Part shown: one piece after another, positions 45,549 to 58,400 of the stretch
Layout of the letters: each line of letters starts with the position of its first letter
How positions within the stretch are numbered: position 1 is the first letter of the stretch
From: Homalodisca vitripennis
Lineage: Eukaryota > Arthropoda > Insecta > Hemiptera > Cicadellidae
Length of the DNA: 64,000 nt
Direction: 5' to 3'
NCBI RefSeq assembly: GCF_021130785.1
Contig: NC_060211.1
Location: forward strand, 23,917,001-23,981,000
Translations under genes and position numbers: made by a program
The notes under the pieces: model-generated
Told to the model about the DNA's origin: nothing
What the model saw: only the letters and a program-made list of their open reading frames with translations
Database searches by the model: none

Positions 45549-45584
45549 AAATATACAATAAATAACAATAATCTTATGTTTCAG
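44771..45584. other. region upstream of TTLL4 exon; local duplication and microsatellite
   Basis: No gene. A roughly 125-bp imperfect direct duplication starts near 44876 and 45000 (AACTAARAATGAWWAGCTATGG...GTATGTATGAGT). A (CA)n(TA)n microsatellite lies at 45489-45545, about 40 bp before a candidate splice acceptor. Confidence 0.5.
45489..45545. repeat. (CA)n(TA)n microsatellite
   Basis: About 15 CA steps followed by about 14 TA steps. It sits about 40 bases upstream of the candidate acceptor TTTCAG at 45584. Confidence 0.9.
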
Positions 45585-45645
45585 ACAAAGAAGATATTTT
45601 ATTTGGTGATAATGTTATAATACATACCTAAATTATTTTTGAAAC
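45585..45645 (+). promoter_or_regulatory. TTLL4: candidate 5' UTR part of the first coding exon
   Basis: CTTATGTTTCAG ends at 45584 and is a reasonable splice acceptor, so the first coding exon may begin at 45585 with about 61 bases of 5' UTR and an upstream non-coding exon elsewhere. The alternative is that transcription starts nearby; no TATA box is obvious. An in-frame TGA lies directly before AAC ATG, fixing the start at 45646. Confidence 0.4.
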
Positions 45646-46425
45646 ATGGCTATGCCCTGTGTTTCTACTCCAAAATTGCATCAACCCGGTATTCCTAATC
45701 TCACACACAAACGGAATAGTACTGCTGTGGCAGAGAACTCCTGTTCTGCAAGACATGTTAGTTGCAACAGTGTCGAACAGTGTAGATTTGCTTATGCCAC
45801 CTGGTGTCCAGTATGTGAGGAACAGGAGAGAAGCAACAAGATACACTACAGAGGTAGAAGAAGAAGTAAAAGTGAGGGAATGGAAGTGGAGAGAAGTGAA
45901 GATTATTACACCAAAGCTACTAGTAAGGAAACGTATAACCACAAATCAGGTATTAGTTTAAATAAAGAAAGACAACTTTCGAGAAAGTTATTAAGGGATG
46001 AAAAGAATTCCGAGTCATACTCATCATGTACGCCTAATGTAGAAGACATGTATGTAAATAAACGCCTAGCTGTATATTCACCCTTCGACGATGAAATCGA
46101 TAGTGTAGGGAAAAGTGTGAAACATCGATGCAAGCCCTGTGAAAACCATGTGGAACCGAACCGTGTGTACGATACTTGGAATGGTACAAAATGTGAATGG
46201 CTTTATCCTACCAAAGAAAATGATTTGATGCCTTTACACGAACGATACTATTATGAAGTAGAGATGCTTAGAAATAAACTTCACAAGATGAGAGAGAGCC
46301 CTAGTGAAGGAAATCATATTAGACAACCCTGTAAATATGAGCAGAACACGTCATTGTTAGAAGTCGGATCAAAACGTCCACGGGATGTGTCCCCTTCTAC
46401 ACACTCTTCATCCACAGCTAGAAAG
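45646..46425 (+). CDS. TTLL4: TTLL4 exon 1 (first coding exon)
   Basis: 780 bases, 260 codons, ending in phase 0 at AGA AAG with donor GTAAGT at 46426. It encodes a hydrophilic N-terminus with Cys pairs (CPVCEEQ, CKPCENH), a basic RGRRRSKSEG stretch and many Ser and Glu. It holds no TTLL catalytic sequence. Without the splice it would run on only 10 more codons, which fits a real exon end. Cys pairs such as CPVC/CKPC could bind metal, but that is speculative. Confidence 0.8.
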
Positions 46426-49400
46426 GTAAGTTTAAATAGTTCCCTTACATGTGTATAGGGTTAATTTTATGTACGTGCAGAATGGCCTCGGCAACATGAA
46501 ATGTAGAGCTTGGATTATTCAAGTCTTTTCTTTTTACTAATACCCTTCTTGTGGGTTCATTGAGTATAGCACAACCAGCCTTTTACACAGAAATTTGCTT
46601 GTGTGTAAAAAGGTTTCTGGTTTGTTTTAATACAAAAATAAATTGTAATCTCATAATTATTATGATGTAAAGGAGATAAAACGAAAAGTTAATTTATTAT
46701 TTTAGACAATACTACCTGTTTAATATTAAAAAAAAAACTTTGTTGCAATGGTCTTACGTTTGTAACTCTATTTATATTGTGTGGCAATGGACGAAAATGT
46801 GATTTAAGATTAATTGATCATTTAAAGTGAAATGTCTATAAATTAAATCAAAGTCAACAGAGTTCCTAATAATTTTTTTTTTTTTTTTTTTTGTAAAATC
46901 AACAATTTTTGATGAATTTGAAATTTATTAGTTATGTTCGACGTAGATAGTAGCTACAATAGAAAAATTCATCTATGGGACCAAAGCTTGCTCGGATTAG
47001 AGAAAAGTTGCTTAAAATGAAAATAAACAATGTACAATCATTAGACTGTAACATGTATTTATAGTTTGAATTAAAGACAGAAGGGTATTGGGACCCGGCA
47101 GCGATGGCCGAGGTTCGGGGCTCTTCGGGACCGGTCGGCTACAGTGTTGCCAAGTTGTTCTGTCTGACTCGATCATCCACAGCGTTCACATCAACCGCTT
47201 CTAGGTAGGGGTGGTTCGCAGCGGAAACATGTGGACACATTTATCGAAGCGATAAATTAATAGCGTTCGTTGTTTTGAGAATTGTTTATTTTATAAGTAA
47301 TTTAATCAGAAATCAAAACCTTGTAAAGGATTTTTACTGAAACCACGAGTGTATTATTGAAAATATATACATTGGCCTAATAATAATAATTTGAATATGG
47401 TACATTTTACTGTTATTAATAGTTACCTTCAAAACAAAAAAGGAGTATATTGAAAAGAACTAAAAATTATATTCGTTAAGTAAATGCAAGTCTGCTAAGT
47501 TATAATTATATACTCAGTCTTATCAGTCCTTAGCAAATCCATTGAAATGACCACTGTGCAGCGGTCAAAAATCAACTTAAAACAAATAAAGATACTGTAG
47601 TTTGAACCTGATAAAGCTCGTTTAGGATAGTATTTTTAAACCAATAAAAGGTATCCTGTTAAAACCGTTATAGTATAATAATTGTTAATTGTTGTGTCTA
47701 AACTTAAATTGCTAGAGTGACCAAAATGCAAAATTTTGCGACTAGGGCGTCAATCCGACTATGATATGAAATTTCCTTCAGTGTGACTTTTATCGATCAA
47801 CTTAATGTAATCTAATTACTTGACAAAAAATCTGTAAAAATATTTCGAAACTTGTTATATTTTTAATTTATTACTAAATGTGTTACTAACTTTAACCACA
47901 GATTTTGTGATGAAGGATGTTTTTTTTTATTTTCTTATCATTCAATTTAGGAAATCAATTTGATATACAGAGAAAACGTGGATTTATTTACAAAATATAA
48001 GATTTAGTGAGTCGATTATTTTTATTTCTCTTATAATTTTTTCATTTACTTTTTCAATAGCGCCCATTTTATAATTGGCTAAAACCTCTTTGGAAATTAC
48101 TTTTTATTTCTGAGTAAAAATTAAATACTAAACAGTACATATAGAAAAAGCCAACAGACTTTGCTGCACAGTTTAACCAGGAAATAAGTAGTGCCATTAA
48201 AATGCATTTAACAAATTTTATTAGTAACATGTAAGGTGTAATATTTACCAATCATTACAAACTATCAATCAATACGGCTTTTTTACAGTTCATCGAAGTC
48301 CCAACACTCTTTCTGCCACCGGAGAGAGAGGGAAAATACCACTCACGTTACTGCCGCGTTTCTTCCTCTTCATTGTCACTGCTGTCACTGTCCGAATCCT
48401 CTTCACTGGAGCTGTCATTGCCGATGTTTATTACCATCTGCTCAACGGAGTCTTCCATCAACCCTTCATTTTTCCAAGCATCTAGGATTATATTCTTCGT
48501 GTGGTCTACTACCTTCTTCCAATCAGACTCTGTTTACACGTTCCAACCCCTCTTTCGTCAACTGTAATATTTCAGTTATATTAAATTTCCTGTTGCTTCT
48601 TGCAACATATTCCTTTACTTGAGCCCAGATTAATTCTATAGGATTGAAAGTGACAGTGGTATGGTGGCAGACGAAGTACTCGGTGACCATGTTTTTTTTT
48701 TTCGCAATTTTGGTCGACTTCATATTTTGTCTGAGGTTTGTTTCTTTGAATAAGTTCTAACAATTCAGCTTTTAACATCGCCTTTTTCATACTGTATGTC
48801 ATGATTATTTAACCACTCTATTATTTCATCCTTTCTAGAACTGCTGTTAGGTGGTTTGTCAACTACTTTTGAGTGGTACTTTGCATTGTCCATTACAATG
48901 AGCGAGGGCCTCGTTAGGTTTGGAAGTAAAGCATCTTGAAACCATTTAAAAAAATACTTTGTGGTTCAATCTCTTCATGATACTCGTTGGTTTTCTTTGA
49001 TGTAAAAAGTAATGCCACAGTTAGGAATAAATCCAGCAGAGCTGCCAGCATGCAACACAATTATCCTCCCCCCTTTTCCAACGGGAACAGGAAACGTACC
49101 TTCAACAGAATCATCAGTCCATCCAATTTTTTTACAGTGCCCAGAATTTACCCAAGTTTCATCAAGCCAAACTATTTCCTCAAAATTTAAATCTTTTATT
49201 TCTCTAAGAAATCTGCACCTCCAAGCAATGATGTCTCCTCTTTCCCATTAATATTTTACGGCTACCAAATTTCTTGTGTTTGAAACCCAATCTCTTCAAT
49301 ATAATGGCAACAGATGATTTGCTTCCACGAAAAAGATCTGCTTCTGCAAGACTTACTTGTTGTAGCTTCCTTACTGTGGGATACTCTCTTCTCACGAAGA

Positions 49401-52400
49401 ATCCGTAGACATGGCGGCGGATGGCATCTTTTTGAAAGGCGTCCAGCTCCGTAACAGGCTTAAACCTCGAATATTTCTTATCAGGAGTGTTCAGTTTCAA
49501 GCCACTCTGTTCACTTTGTATTTTTCTCCTTTTCCAATTCTCACAACTGTATTTTTCCTATCTCCAAAGCCGCAGCAGTTCTTTCGATAACTTTTTCTAC
49601 TGGAAGTATCGGATCCTTTGTTAATTTTCTACTCGCTGGAAGTAGTCTCTCACTCGACAAACCAACTCACCGGGATTGGCCTCGCAATGGAACGCCTTTT
49701 TCTCCAACCTTGGTGTAAGGCACACTTATCACGCGAGTGCGGGGCCTACCGCGTTTTTTTATCACTGTTTCAGTGCATCTGAGACATGGTACGGAATTAA
49801 CAGTAATTAAATAATGTCTGTCACAAAAGTGTAAAACTAGAAAGTACGTGCGTACACTTGTCTTTCAAATAAGGTTTAGTCTTGAAAAAAGACTGTTTAA
49901 ACACTTGGCCACGAACAAACAGAAGCGCAATAACACCACACGAAACAACATACATAACCAACAACCAATAACGTAATAAAGCACGGTTTGCTACTGCGCA
50001 TCACCCAGCTGCTACCTACCGGATGACAGCTACAACAGAGGAGACGTGACAACGCTGCCTCCGTCGAAAAGGAAAGTGCTCGGCTGTGATTGGTGGAGCG
50101 GTAGGGCGAGCCTTCGTGAGGCAGTTCGGCTGTCTTCGGTCGAGCTCGTCCCAATACCCTTCTGTCTTTAATTACAACTATAGTATAATGTTATTTATAC
50201 TCATTAATATTTATTTTGCAGTCACTACCAACCCATTTACATTTTACTCTGCTCATTTGGTAAATTAATTGTAGAAATTAAAATAAACTATATTCATAAA
50301 AATGGTTATCAAAAGTAATACTGAACACAAAAATGTAAGAGTAGAATCATTGACTTAGCTTTCTACATTGTATATGTGATGGAAGTGGCAAGGTTTTAGA
50401 ATTAAATACTTTTTGTGCAACCTCAAAACTGTAGAGACTTGTTTATTGCTACATTGCATTGAGTGTGGTTAAAAATTACCTCCTTAGATAAATAAGAACT
50501 TGTGTACCAAGTTTAAAGTCCCTAGGGTCTTTGCATTAAGATTAATATTATATAGATGGACAGATGAAAATTTTTAAGAAGGCTCTGTTTGAGTCCTTAA
50601 TAATACTGAGGCATTACAGCAGTCATTTACTATATTAAATACCTGAGAAGAAATACTCACTTGTGTATTGTTGCTCAGCCAGCAGTCCAAGAGGGCCAAG
50701 AACAACATGTGCTGTAACATAAAATCAAACTATATAATTCTAATTACTCATCTTATGCTTCTCCCAATCGGGATTTTTTGTGTGAAAAAACATGGAGTTG
50801 AATGTTGTGAGATTTAAAAATTTAATGGATGCTGTATTTTCCACTTTCATATGGTTGCATTATTCAGAGTGGTAGTCATCATACTTTAGTGTATTTTCAA
50901 ATCTTGTACAATTAAATTCAACCTATTTACAAATGATATTTGGTATGTTGCTTTAGATTCTACCTGCTGTACCGCCTTCAAGAAATACATCACATAAAAT
51001 GGCCCTTTTACCGAGAGAACCATCATGTCTGCAAAGCAGTGAATCGGTTACTACATTTTCATCTGACTCAGAGTTTAATGACAGGTTAGTTGTTTTGTTA
51101 TAGCATGATAGCATAATTTAATTCCAATAAACGTTGAATCACAAAACATACTTGCTTCACCGAGACATCAACCCGGATCTCATACTGGCCGGGTGAGTTT
51201 GTTTCCACTACACCACAGAGCTGTGACATTTACATACAATTATTTTGTATTTGTCCGATTCTGTCACAGATGTGTTTAAATAACTAAACTAACGTATGAT
51301 CGGAAGACCAATTACCTGTCAAACGACTTTTATTGACATTAAACTTGTATAAATGGCAATAGCTGAATTTAATTTCAATAAACATTCAATCACTAAAAGT
51401 ACTTCTCTCGGTGTAGCATGCATATGTAAATCTATGTTTACAAATAAATTATTTAAGTTTGCACTTTTGTGAGATACCATGTTTGTGCTTTAAAATATTC
51501 TCATTTGCTAATTATGGATGTGTGTGCCTTATTTCATAAGCATTCTCATGAAAATTGAGAATTGCCTTAGTAGTAAGAAGTTACTAGTTAGCATGGAAAA
51601 ATCATGGTTACTATACATATAATTTCATTTCTTTGATAATAAAATATAACTTATTGACATGAAGTCTAAAATTAAATAAAAAATATGTTCTATTAACTCT
51701 TTGAGTGCCAAGCACTTTTTAAGAAGATAGCACTGTCATTGCCAAGCATTTATAACAGTCACCTCTCTCAGTGCCAAGCATTTATTTTGGTATTTGTATT
51801 GTGTTCCACAAAATAAGTCAATACCTTTTCAAAAATAAATATAATGAGATGATATTTGTTTTATTGTGTTGAGGGAAAAGTAGGATATAACTTATTATAT
51901 CCATTTGGATGATAAAGTTAGTTGTACAAAATTGTAATTTTTTTATCTGTTATAAACATTTGCATGCAACTTTTTATTGTTCCCTCTATTTAGAAACAAA
52001 TATAACTTACCAAGTTTAAAAAAATAAGTATGTGTAATAATGGGTATGACTTTTCTTATATATTAGTGCAAAATATTTAAAATCTGCACTCTCATAAAAG
52101 TTATCTCTTATATTTGACAACAATAACTAGCTTTCACCAGCTGTAACAAATAAAATGAAGATAGATAATCTATAATTCTGCATGGGAAGCAAGAGTAAAA
52201 GTACACCCCATAGGCTTCAAACTGATATTACTTCAGAAGATTTTAGTAATTTTTTTATTGACTCAATAAAAAAAATTAAAGTGAAAACCGGTACATTTAT
52301 TAATAGTAGTTTAAATTCATTAAAAGCTAATTGTATTAATTCATCATTTTTATCATTTAAATCAATCAAGCCATCTGACACAATTGATGCAGCTAAAAGA

Positions 52401-55400
52401 CTAAACAATTCAGATAGTAATGACATCTACAATATATCCAATAATCTGTTAAAGAGATTGATTTATACTTTTGTTGAGCCACTAACACTTTGCTTCAATA
52501 TGTGTATGAGTCAGGGTATTTTTCCGGAGCAACTGAAGGTGTCCAGAATTTGTCCAGTCTTTAAAAAAGGTCCCTATAATGATCCAAGTAGCTACCGCCC
52601 AATTTCGGTCATCCCAGTCTTGTCTAAATTACTAGAACTACTGGTCTATGACCAAATAAGTGACTATTTAGAAGAAAATAAAATTTTAAGTCCATCACAA
52701 TTTGGTTTCAGAAGAGGTAAATCCACTATTGATGCCATTGACAAGCTAATACGAAATATACTGTCAACTTTTGAAAATAAGGCCTTTGCTCAGGCCACTT
52801 TATGTGACCTGAGTAAGGCCTTTGATTGTGTAGAACACAGTACTCTTTTAGCCAAATTAAAGCATTATGGAATTCATGGAAGTGCCCTTGATTTTATAAA
52901 ATCATACCTCATCAATAGAACACAAAAAGTATACATCAAAGGAAGTTGGTCACAGGAAGTCAAAATAGAGTACGGTGTCCCTCAGGGATCTGTACTTGGA
53001 CCCTTACTTTTTATCATATATATAAATGATATAACATTGGCTGTTGATGCTAATACGCTTCTCTACGCTGATGACACAACTTTTTTCAATAGTAGTAATA
53101 ACCTGAATGAACTAAAGAAATTAACCGACACTACAATAAACAAGGCATCAATATGGTTTAAAGAAAACGGTTTTTAATGAATGAAACTAAAACTCAAAAC
53201 ATTTTGTTTACTTTAAAATCAATTCCTGAAAATAGTTTTAATTTTGAATCAAGTAGTGTAATCAAAATTTTAGGAATTCATATTGATAATAATCTTTCAT
53301 GGGGACCTCACATTGATTTTCTGTCTGCTAAATTATCTAGAATTATTTTTTTATTGAGACGTCTATCTTGCTGCATAAGTGAAAATTATGTTCGGACTGC
53401 ATATTTTGAATACTTTCAGTCAATTTTGAGATACGGATTAATACTGTGGGGAAATAGTGCTAGAGTTCAGGAAATACTGGTGCTTCAAAAGAAAGCTGTT
53501 AGAATTGTTGGTAAAGCTGAATATCTTGATCATTGTAAACCTGTTTTCATTAACCAAGGAATACTTACAATAGTTAATTTATATTTGTTTGACTTATCTG
53601 TTTACATTTTAAATAATAAGGGCTTAATAAACCATACACAAACACATAATTATAACACACGAAACAAAAATAACATTTTAATTGAATATTGTCGACTGAG
53701 CAAATCTTTGAATAGTCATGTTATAATTGGCTTGAAGGTGTATAACAAACTGAAACATTTGATAGAAAAATACCCTCTTAAAATTTATAAAAATAAACTT
53801 TATGAATGGCTATTAAAAAACCCTTTATATAATATTGATGAGTTTTTTTCTATTAACAAAATAGACTTTTAATGATTGTTTTAAGATAAACTCATAATAT
53901 AACTAGTATAATTATCAACTAGACAATTAATGTCTTATATTGTTATATATATAATATTTATGTATTATACTTATTAAATATTATTTAGAGACAATGCTAC
54001 TTAGTCTGTAGCTGAATTAGACTTTGTCAATGCATGTAACATGTTTTACGACAAATAAACGAATTTATTATTATTATTATTATATTTATTTGATTTATTA
54101 TGTATAAAATGAGACTAAGTACAATGCCATATGTCAATATTTAGTAACAGAATAATAAATCAGCACTTTTTTGGTAAAACACGTGGGCTGATCTTTTCGG
54201 CTGTCTGCACTTTTTGGAAATACCCAGGGGCGATCTCATCGGTTCATGGTACTCAAAGGGTTATGTTGATAAGAATAGATGTAACATGTTAAAAATATTT
54301 TTTTAAATTTAAAACTTCACTTTTAAATAGGTAATAAATAATAAATCTTTTGTTTAATTAATTTGAGAATGTGATTTTAAATATATTATAAATATATAAT
54401 TACGATCAGATTATGTAATTGTATTTAGTATAAATTTCATTATGGTATATTTTATGTAAAATTTAATAGTATGAAACTTTATATCCATTCACAATGTTTA
54501 AAACAGATTAGGGCACCACTAAAATAAGATTGAATTATACCAGAGACAGGGGTTGAATGAAGTTAAGTTATGAACTTTTCCTGGTGTCTTGTTTTGCCAC
54601 CGTTATAACAAAACCTTTTTTCAGTTTGAAATAAAATAATGTAATATATCCTATTCATCTGATGTTGATTTTTCAACATTGTAAATTTTCTTCTTGTACT
54701 TATTTTTGTAAAATGAGCTTTGCTATCAAATGGACTTGCAGAATAAAAGTTAACCATGGGTTGTTGTGAATCTTCAGTGTAGTGGTTACAACACGAAACC
54801 AATATAAGTTCTATCTTCAACACGATTTTAATATTTAAGAGTGTGTTTTGTTATTAAAAATATGATTTTATGACTTGTGAAACATTTAGAAGTTACCTTT
54901 CAGTAAGTTGTTGTTTAAACCTTGTTCCAGTGGATGTGAAGAGGAGGATTTCAAAGCTGACCATGAAGATGAGTTTGAGGAAGGTACAGATCTAGTTATG
55001 GATTTTGTTTTTAAGTATTACAAAAAATTCCAATTAAACAGAGAAATTTTGAAGCTTAAGAACATAATCCTAGTGTTGAAGTGGAACTTCAAGTACTGTG
55101 GGGTTTTTTATTGTTTAGTGTACTGATGATATAGAGTAATCCTTCTGAAATAGATATTTAACTATCTACTTTCAGATTTATGGATCTAAAAATAAATATG
55201 TGAAATAAATCAAGACAAGAATCAGTGATAACTTAAGTAGACATTTCCTCCGGTATATCCATGATAATATCCCATAGACGGTAATCAGTCAGAAATATAA
55301 ATAAAAATACAATGGATATCGGATACAATTTAAATTTTGTTAAGAAATATCTTTAAACTAAACTTTCCGCAGAGTTAATCTTGAAAAAGAGGTTTGATGC

Positions 55401-58400
55401 ACATTATATATCAAATATTTAATGTATGGATTTGTTGTGTGATTTTCAGCTCCAATAATGAACTTGGACACTTAAGACAGTGGTTAGATATTCAGTTTTT
55501 AGTATAATAATTAATAACAGTTAACTGGACAGTTGCTATTTCTGCCTTGTTGCTGTAGAGCTATCTCAACCCATATCCAGAATCAACCGTTGTTGTTATT
55601 TAATCAATATACTCTGTACGTAAAAATCAATATTATTGTTTAAATTTCGGTACAAACAATGTTCCATGTAGGAAATTCCCCAAATCAGTTGCCTTCCTTA
55701 ATAGAATTATCATTCTTGTCACCTTTAATGTATACAAAAATATTTTGTTTTTATAGTTATAACTATTATGATTACCTTAATACCTTTATAAATCAAGCAA
55801 TTTTAGACTCATGGTAATTGTCCATTTATAATGAAATGAAATGTATGTGTTTGATGATTAGTTGTGTTGTTTTGTCACATTTTGTAATTGCACGATTTAC
55901 AATAAATTATAAAAATAATCATTGTTTGGTTTTTAAAAGATGACAATTTGTTCAATGCAATCAACCGTGTTGTGTTTAAAATGTATAATTTCTTAAGTAT
56001 TATGTAATTTATTTTCTTTGATGAAAATTGCTGTAAGGTTGTTGTAAAAGTTTTACATACAGCCAAATAAGGAAGGCTGAAGGTCTGAAAATCCTAACAA
56101 CCAACTAGTTTTGTTTATGTAATGAACAACCTATTTTTTTGAAGCAACACTGGTTATTTATAAAACTATGATTAATAACATAACTAATAATATGGATGAA
56201 GAGCCAAGTTTAATTTAATATGATAGGATAGGAAGTGTGAGATTATTGAAAGGTTAGTCCTCTCTTTCTTGACATAACACAAACGGGATATTTTGTGACT
56301 ACCTGGCAATTCATCAACCACAAAAAGAGATGTAATTCTGTTTGGTGTTGTAATACAGTAAAACTATAACTATTTGTTTGAAGTTTATTTTTAACGATGG
56401 AAGGATTGTGAAGAAAAGAGGATCTTTCCGGACATTTGCCATTGTTCAGTAAAACAAAAAACTATAACGTTTTCTACAATATAAACAATGATAATGGAGA
56501 AAAACAACGAACAACAATAACTAAGAAATAGTAACGTTATTAATGTGATAAACAACCAGGCGACGAACCAGATGCTAGTATCGGGGAAAAGCTTCTTAGC
56601 CTAATTAAGGGCACAAAGATAGGCTTACCCCTCTAACATCAAAGGGGCACACAATAAGCTCAGGTTGACGTGTGAGGATCTGTAAATCCACCCCAATACC
56701 CCAACGCAAAAAAAAAAAAAAAAAAAGTTATTGATTATTCAAGAATACAATAAATGTATAATATTGCACAGCAACATGTAGAAAATGTGAAGAAAACAGT
56801 AAAGTAAGTAAATATTAATATTGGGCATCAAAAAGTAGGAAATTTAAAGATTAAAGAGATTTATTGGTGAGGCAGTGCCTAATAGATTTGATAGATTGTA
56901 ATTATGGATTGTAGGCCATGGTTGTATTTAGTGATGAGTGATGTTCTGGTTTGTTTTTGTGGTTGGGTTCGGAGATGTCAGACCTAACCGGATTTGGTTG
57001 TAAACCATGGAGATTAGGTATCTACAAGTCTGACAAAGACACTGGATATGTAAATAGGTTACATATTTGCGAATTAATAAAGTTACAGAGTTAAACCAGA
57101 TCAGACAGGCTAAAGTATAGGATGCTCTGGACACAATTGTATAAACAAGACAAAATTAAAACAATCTAAAATCTTGAGGGTAGGAGAGAAGAAAAGGGAG
57201 AGTGGACTGCCAAACCTACCGAAGTTGGCTTTACCTGCCAGAGCACAGCACTAGAGTTTCCACCTCCCCACTGGGTGTTGCTAATGTATGAGCACTGGAG
57301 ATTAGAGACAAAACGGTTACTTGGCAGTATAGAGGAACAATAAAGTGCAGCTTTTGAGTACTTGTATGAATAAACAGTGTAAGCAGATGTGAACCGCGGC
57401 GTTATGTGGGGAATAAATTCACATTCCTCGAGAAGTGACCGGGCTCTCCAGAAATTTCTGTAAAAACGAACAATGTGCTCGGTCCAGGGAAGTGTTGCTG
57501 CACAACCCAATTTAGCTCAGTGGGGTCCGTCCGATTGCGTTCAAAATATAGCGTGATCACCGATCAATCAGAGTCAAGCGCTGCGACAGCTGATTTTACA
57601 GCAATCAGTTCATTGGAGCTTAAATATAAAACTACATATGTAACTCAAATTAATCGAAAAGTAAAATTCTATTCTTATTTATTTATTTATTTTTCAATTT
57701 TACATGACAGCTACAGGACATGATATAGCACAAACAAAGTACAAAACCTTCAATTATTCCCAAAACAGTCATCCTAACTAAAATTAATGTACTCTTAATA
57801 TGAACTTTACATAACAAACTAAACTAAACTAAACCGCTGGGGCAGTTACACAAATTAATATTTAAATTTCTTTACACAACATAAATAAATGAACTCTATA
57901 CAATTTAAAAAAAATAACAACTTGCTTCATTGTACACATACACTTCTACAATGAACAATAAATTAAATCAAAATAAAACGTTGCTGCATATCTTTAAAAT
58001 ATATTTCAAATTATCATTAAAAATATCTATGTTTGATTGGTTTAAATTAAGAAACGGTAGAGTCTTGTACAAAGGAAAGTTATAATGAGAAACTGTTCTA
58101 CATCTAGGTAAAGCAAATAAATTAAATTCTCTAAATATATGATGTGGTACATGCAAACCTATGTGACTTAACAAATAATAAATATAAAGGAATAGTGTTA
58201 TAAAATATAAGTTCGGTCAAGCAACTGCACCCACCTCTTAGAGTTGGTTATACCAAATAGGTTTTATGGCGTAGCACAGATGGCATTTATTAAAGAGGAG
58301 AAGTAAAAGGTGGTTAGTGAGCTTAATTTTTATCTCCGTTCCTAGTTTTCATTGAATCTCCATATTTCTGGAAATTGAATTTCTGTGATTGAGAACATGC

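Larger units (their letters stand above)
52150..54085 (+). mobile_element. LINE C: 5'-truncated, nearly intact RT
   Basis: Non-LTR retrotransposon in TTLL4 intron 2, same orientation as the gene. It lacks an endonuclease part, has an RT open but for a single frameshift, and ends with a 3' UTR carrying GACAAATAAACG and an (ATT)n tail at 54064-54083. The good state of the coding sequence compared with every other LINE in the window implies it is the youngest. The 5' junction is estimated. Confidence 0.85.
51693..54264. mobile_element. TTAA-type MITE split by a LINE insertion
   Basis: Left end TTAACTCTTTGAGTGCCAAG (51693). Right end in reverse complement ATAACCCTTTGAGTACCATG (ending 54264). TTAA target sites with CCCTTTGAG-type ends suggest a piggyBac-like non-autonomous element. 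The LINE at about 52150-54085 lies between the two ends, leaving about 640 bp for the original MITE. The right target site reads TTAT, a single change. Confidence 0.5.

Noticed and set aside
45628..45942. Antisense 104-residue frame
   Set aside because: Opposite the TTLL4 first coding exon, which is supported by splice phase; the antisense frame has no motif.
51164..51215. tRNA gene on the minus strand
   Set aside because: A and B boxes are present, but the B box is degenerate and I could not form a proper acceptor stem and anticodon arm. A SINE origin explains it better.
53175..53179. TAATG stop-start overlap as a real two-gene junction
   Set aside because: Both sides belong to one RT; a single missing T in a T-run explains the break.
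57166..57510. 114-residue minus-strand frame in TTLL4 intron 3
   Set aside because: No family similarity I can recognise and no neighbouring exons in phase. It might be an unclassified repeat.
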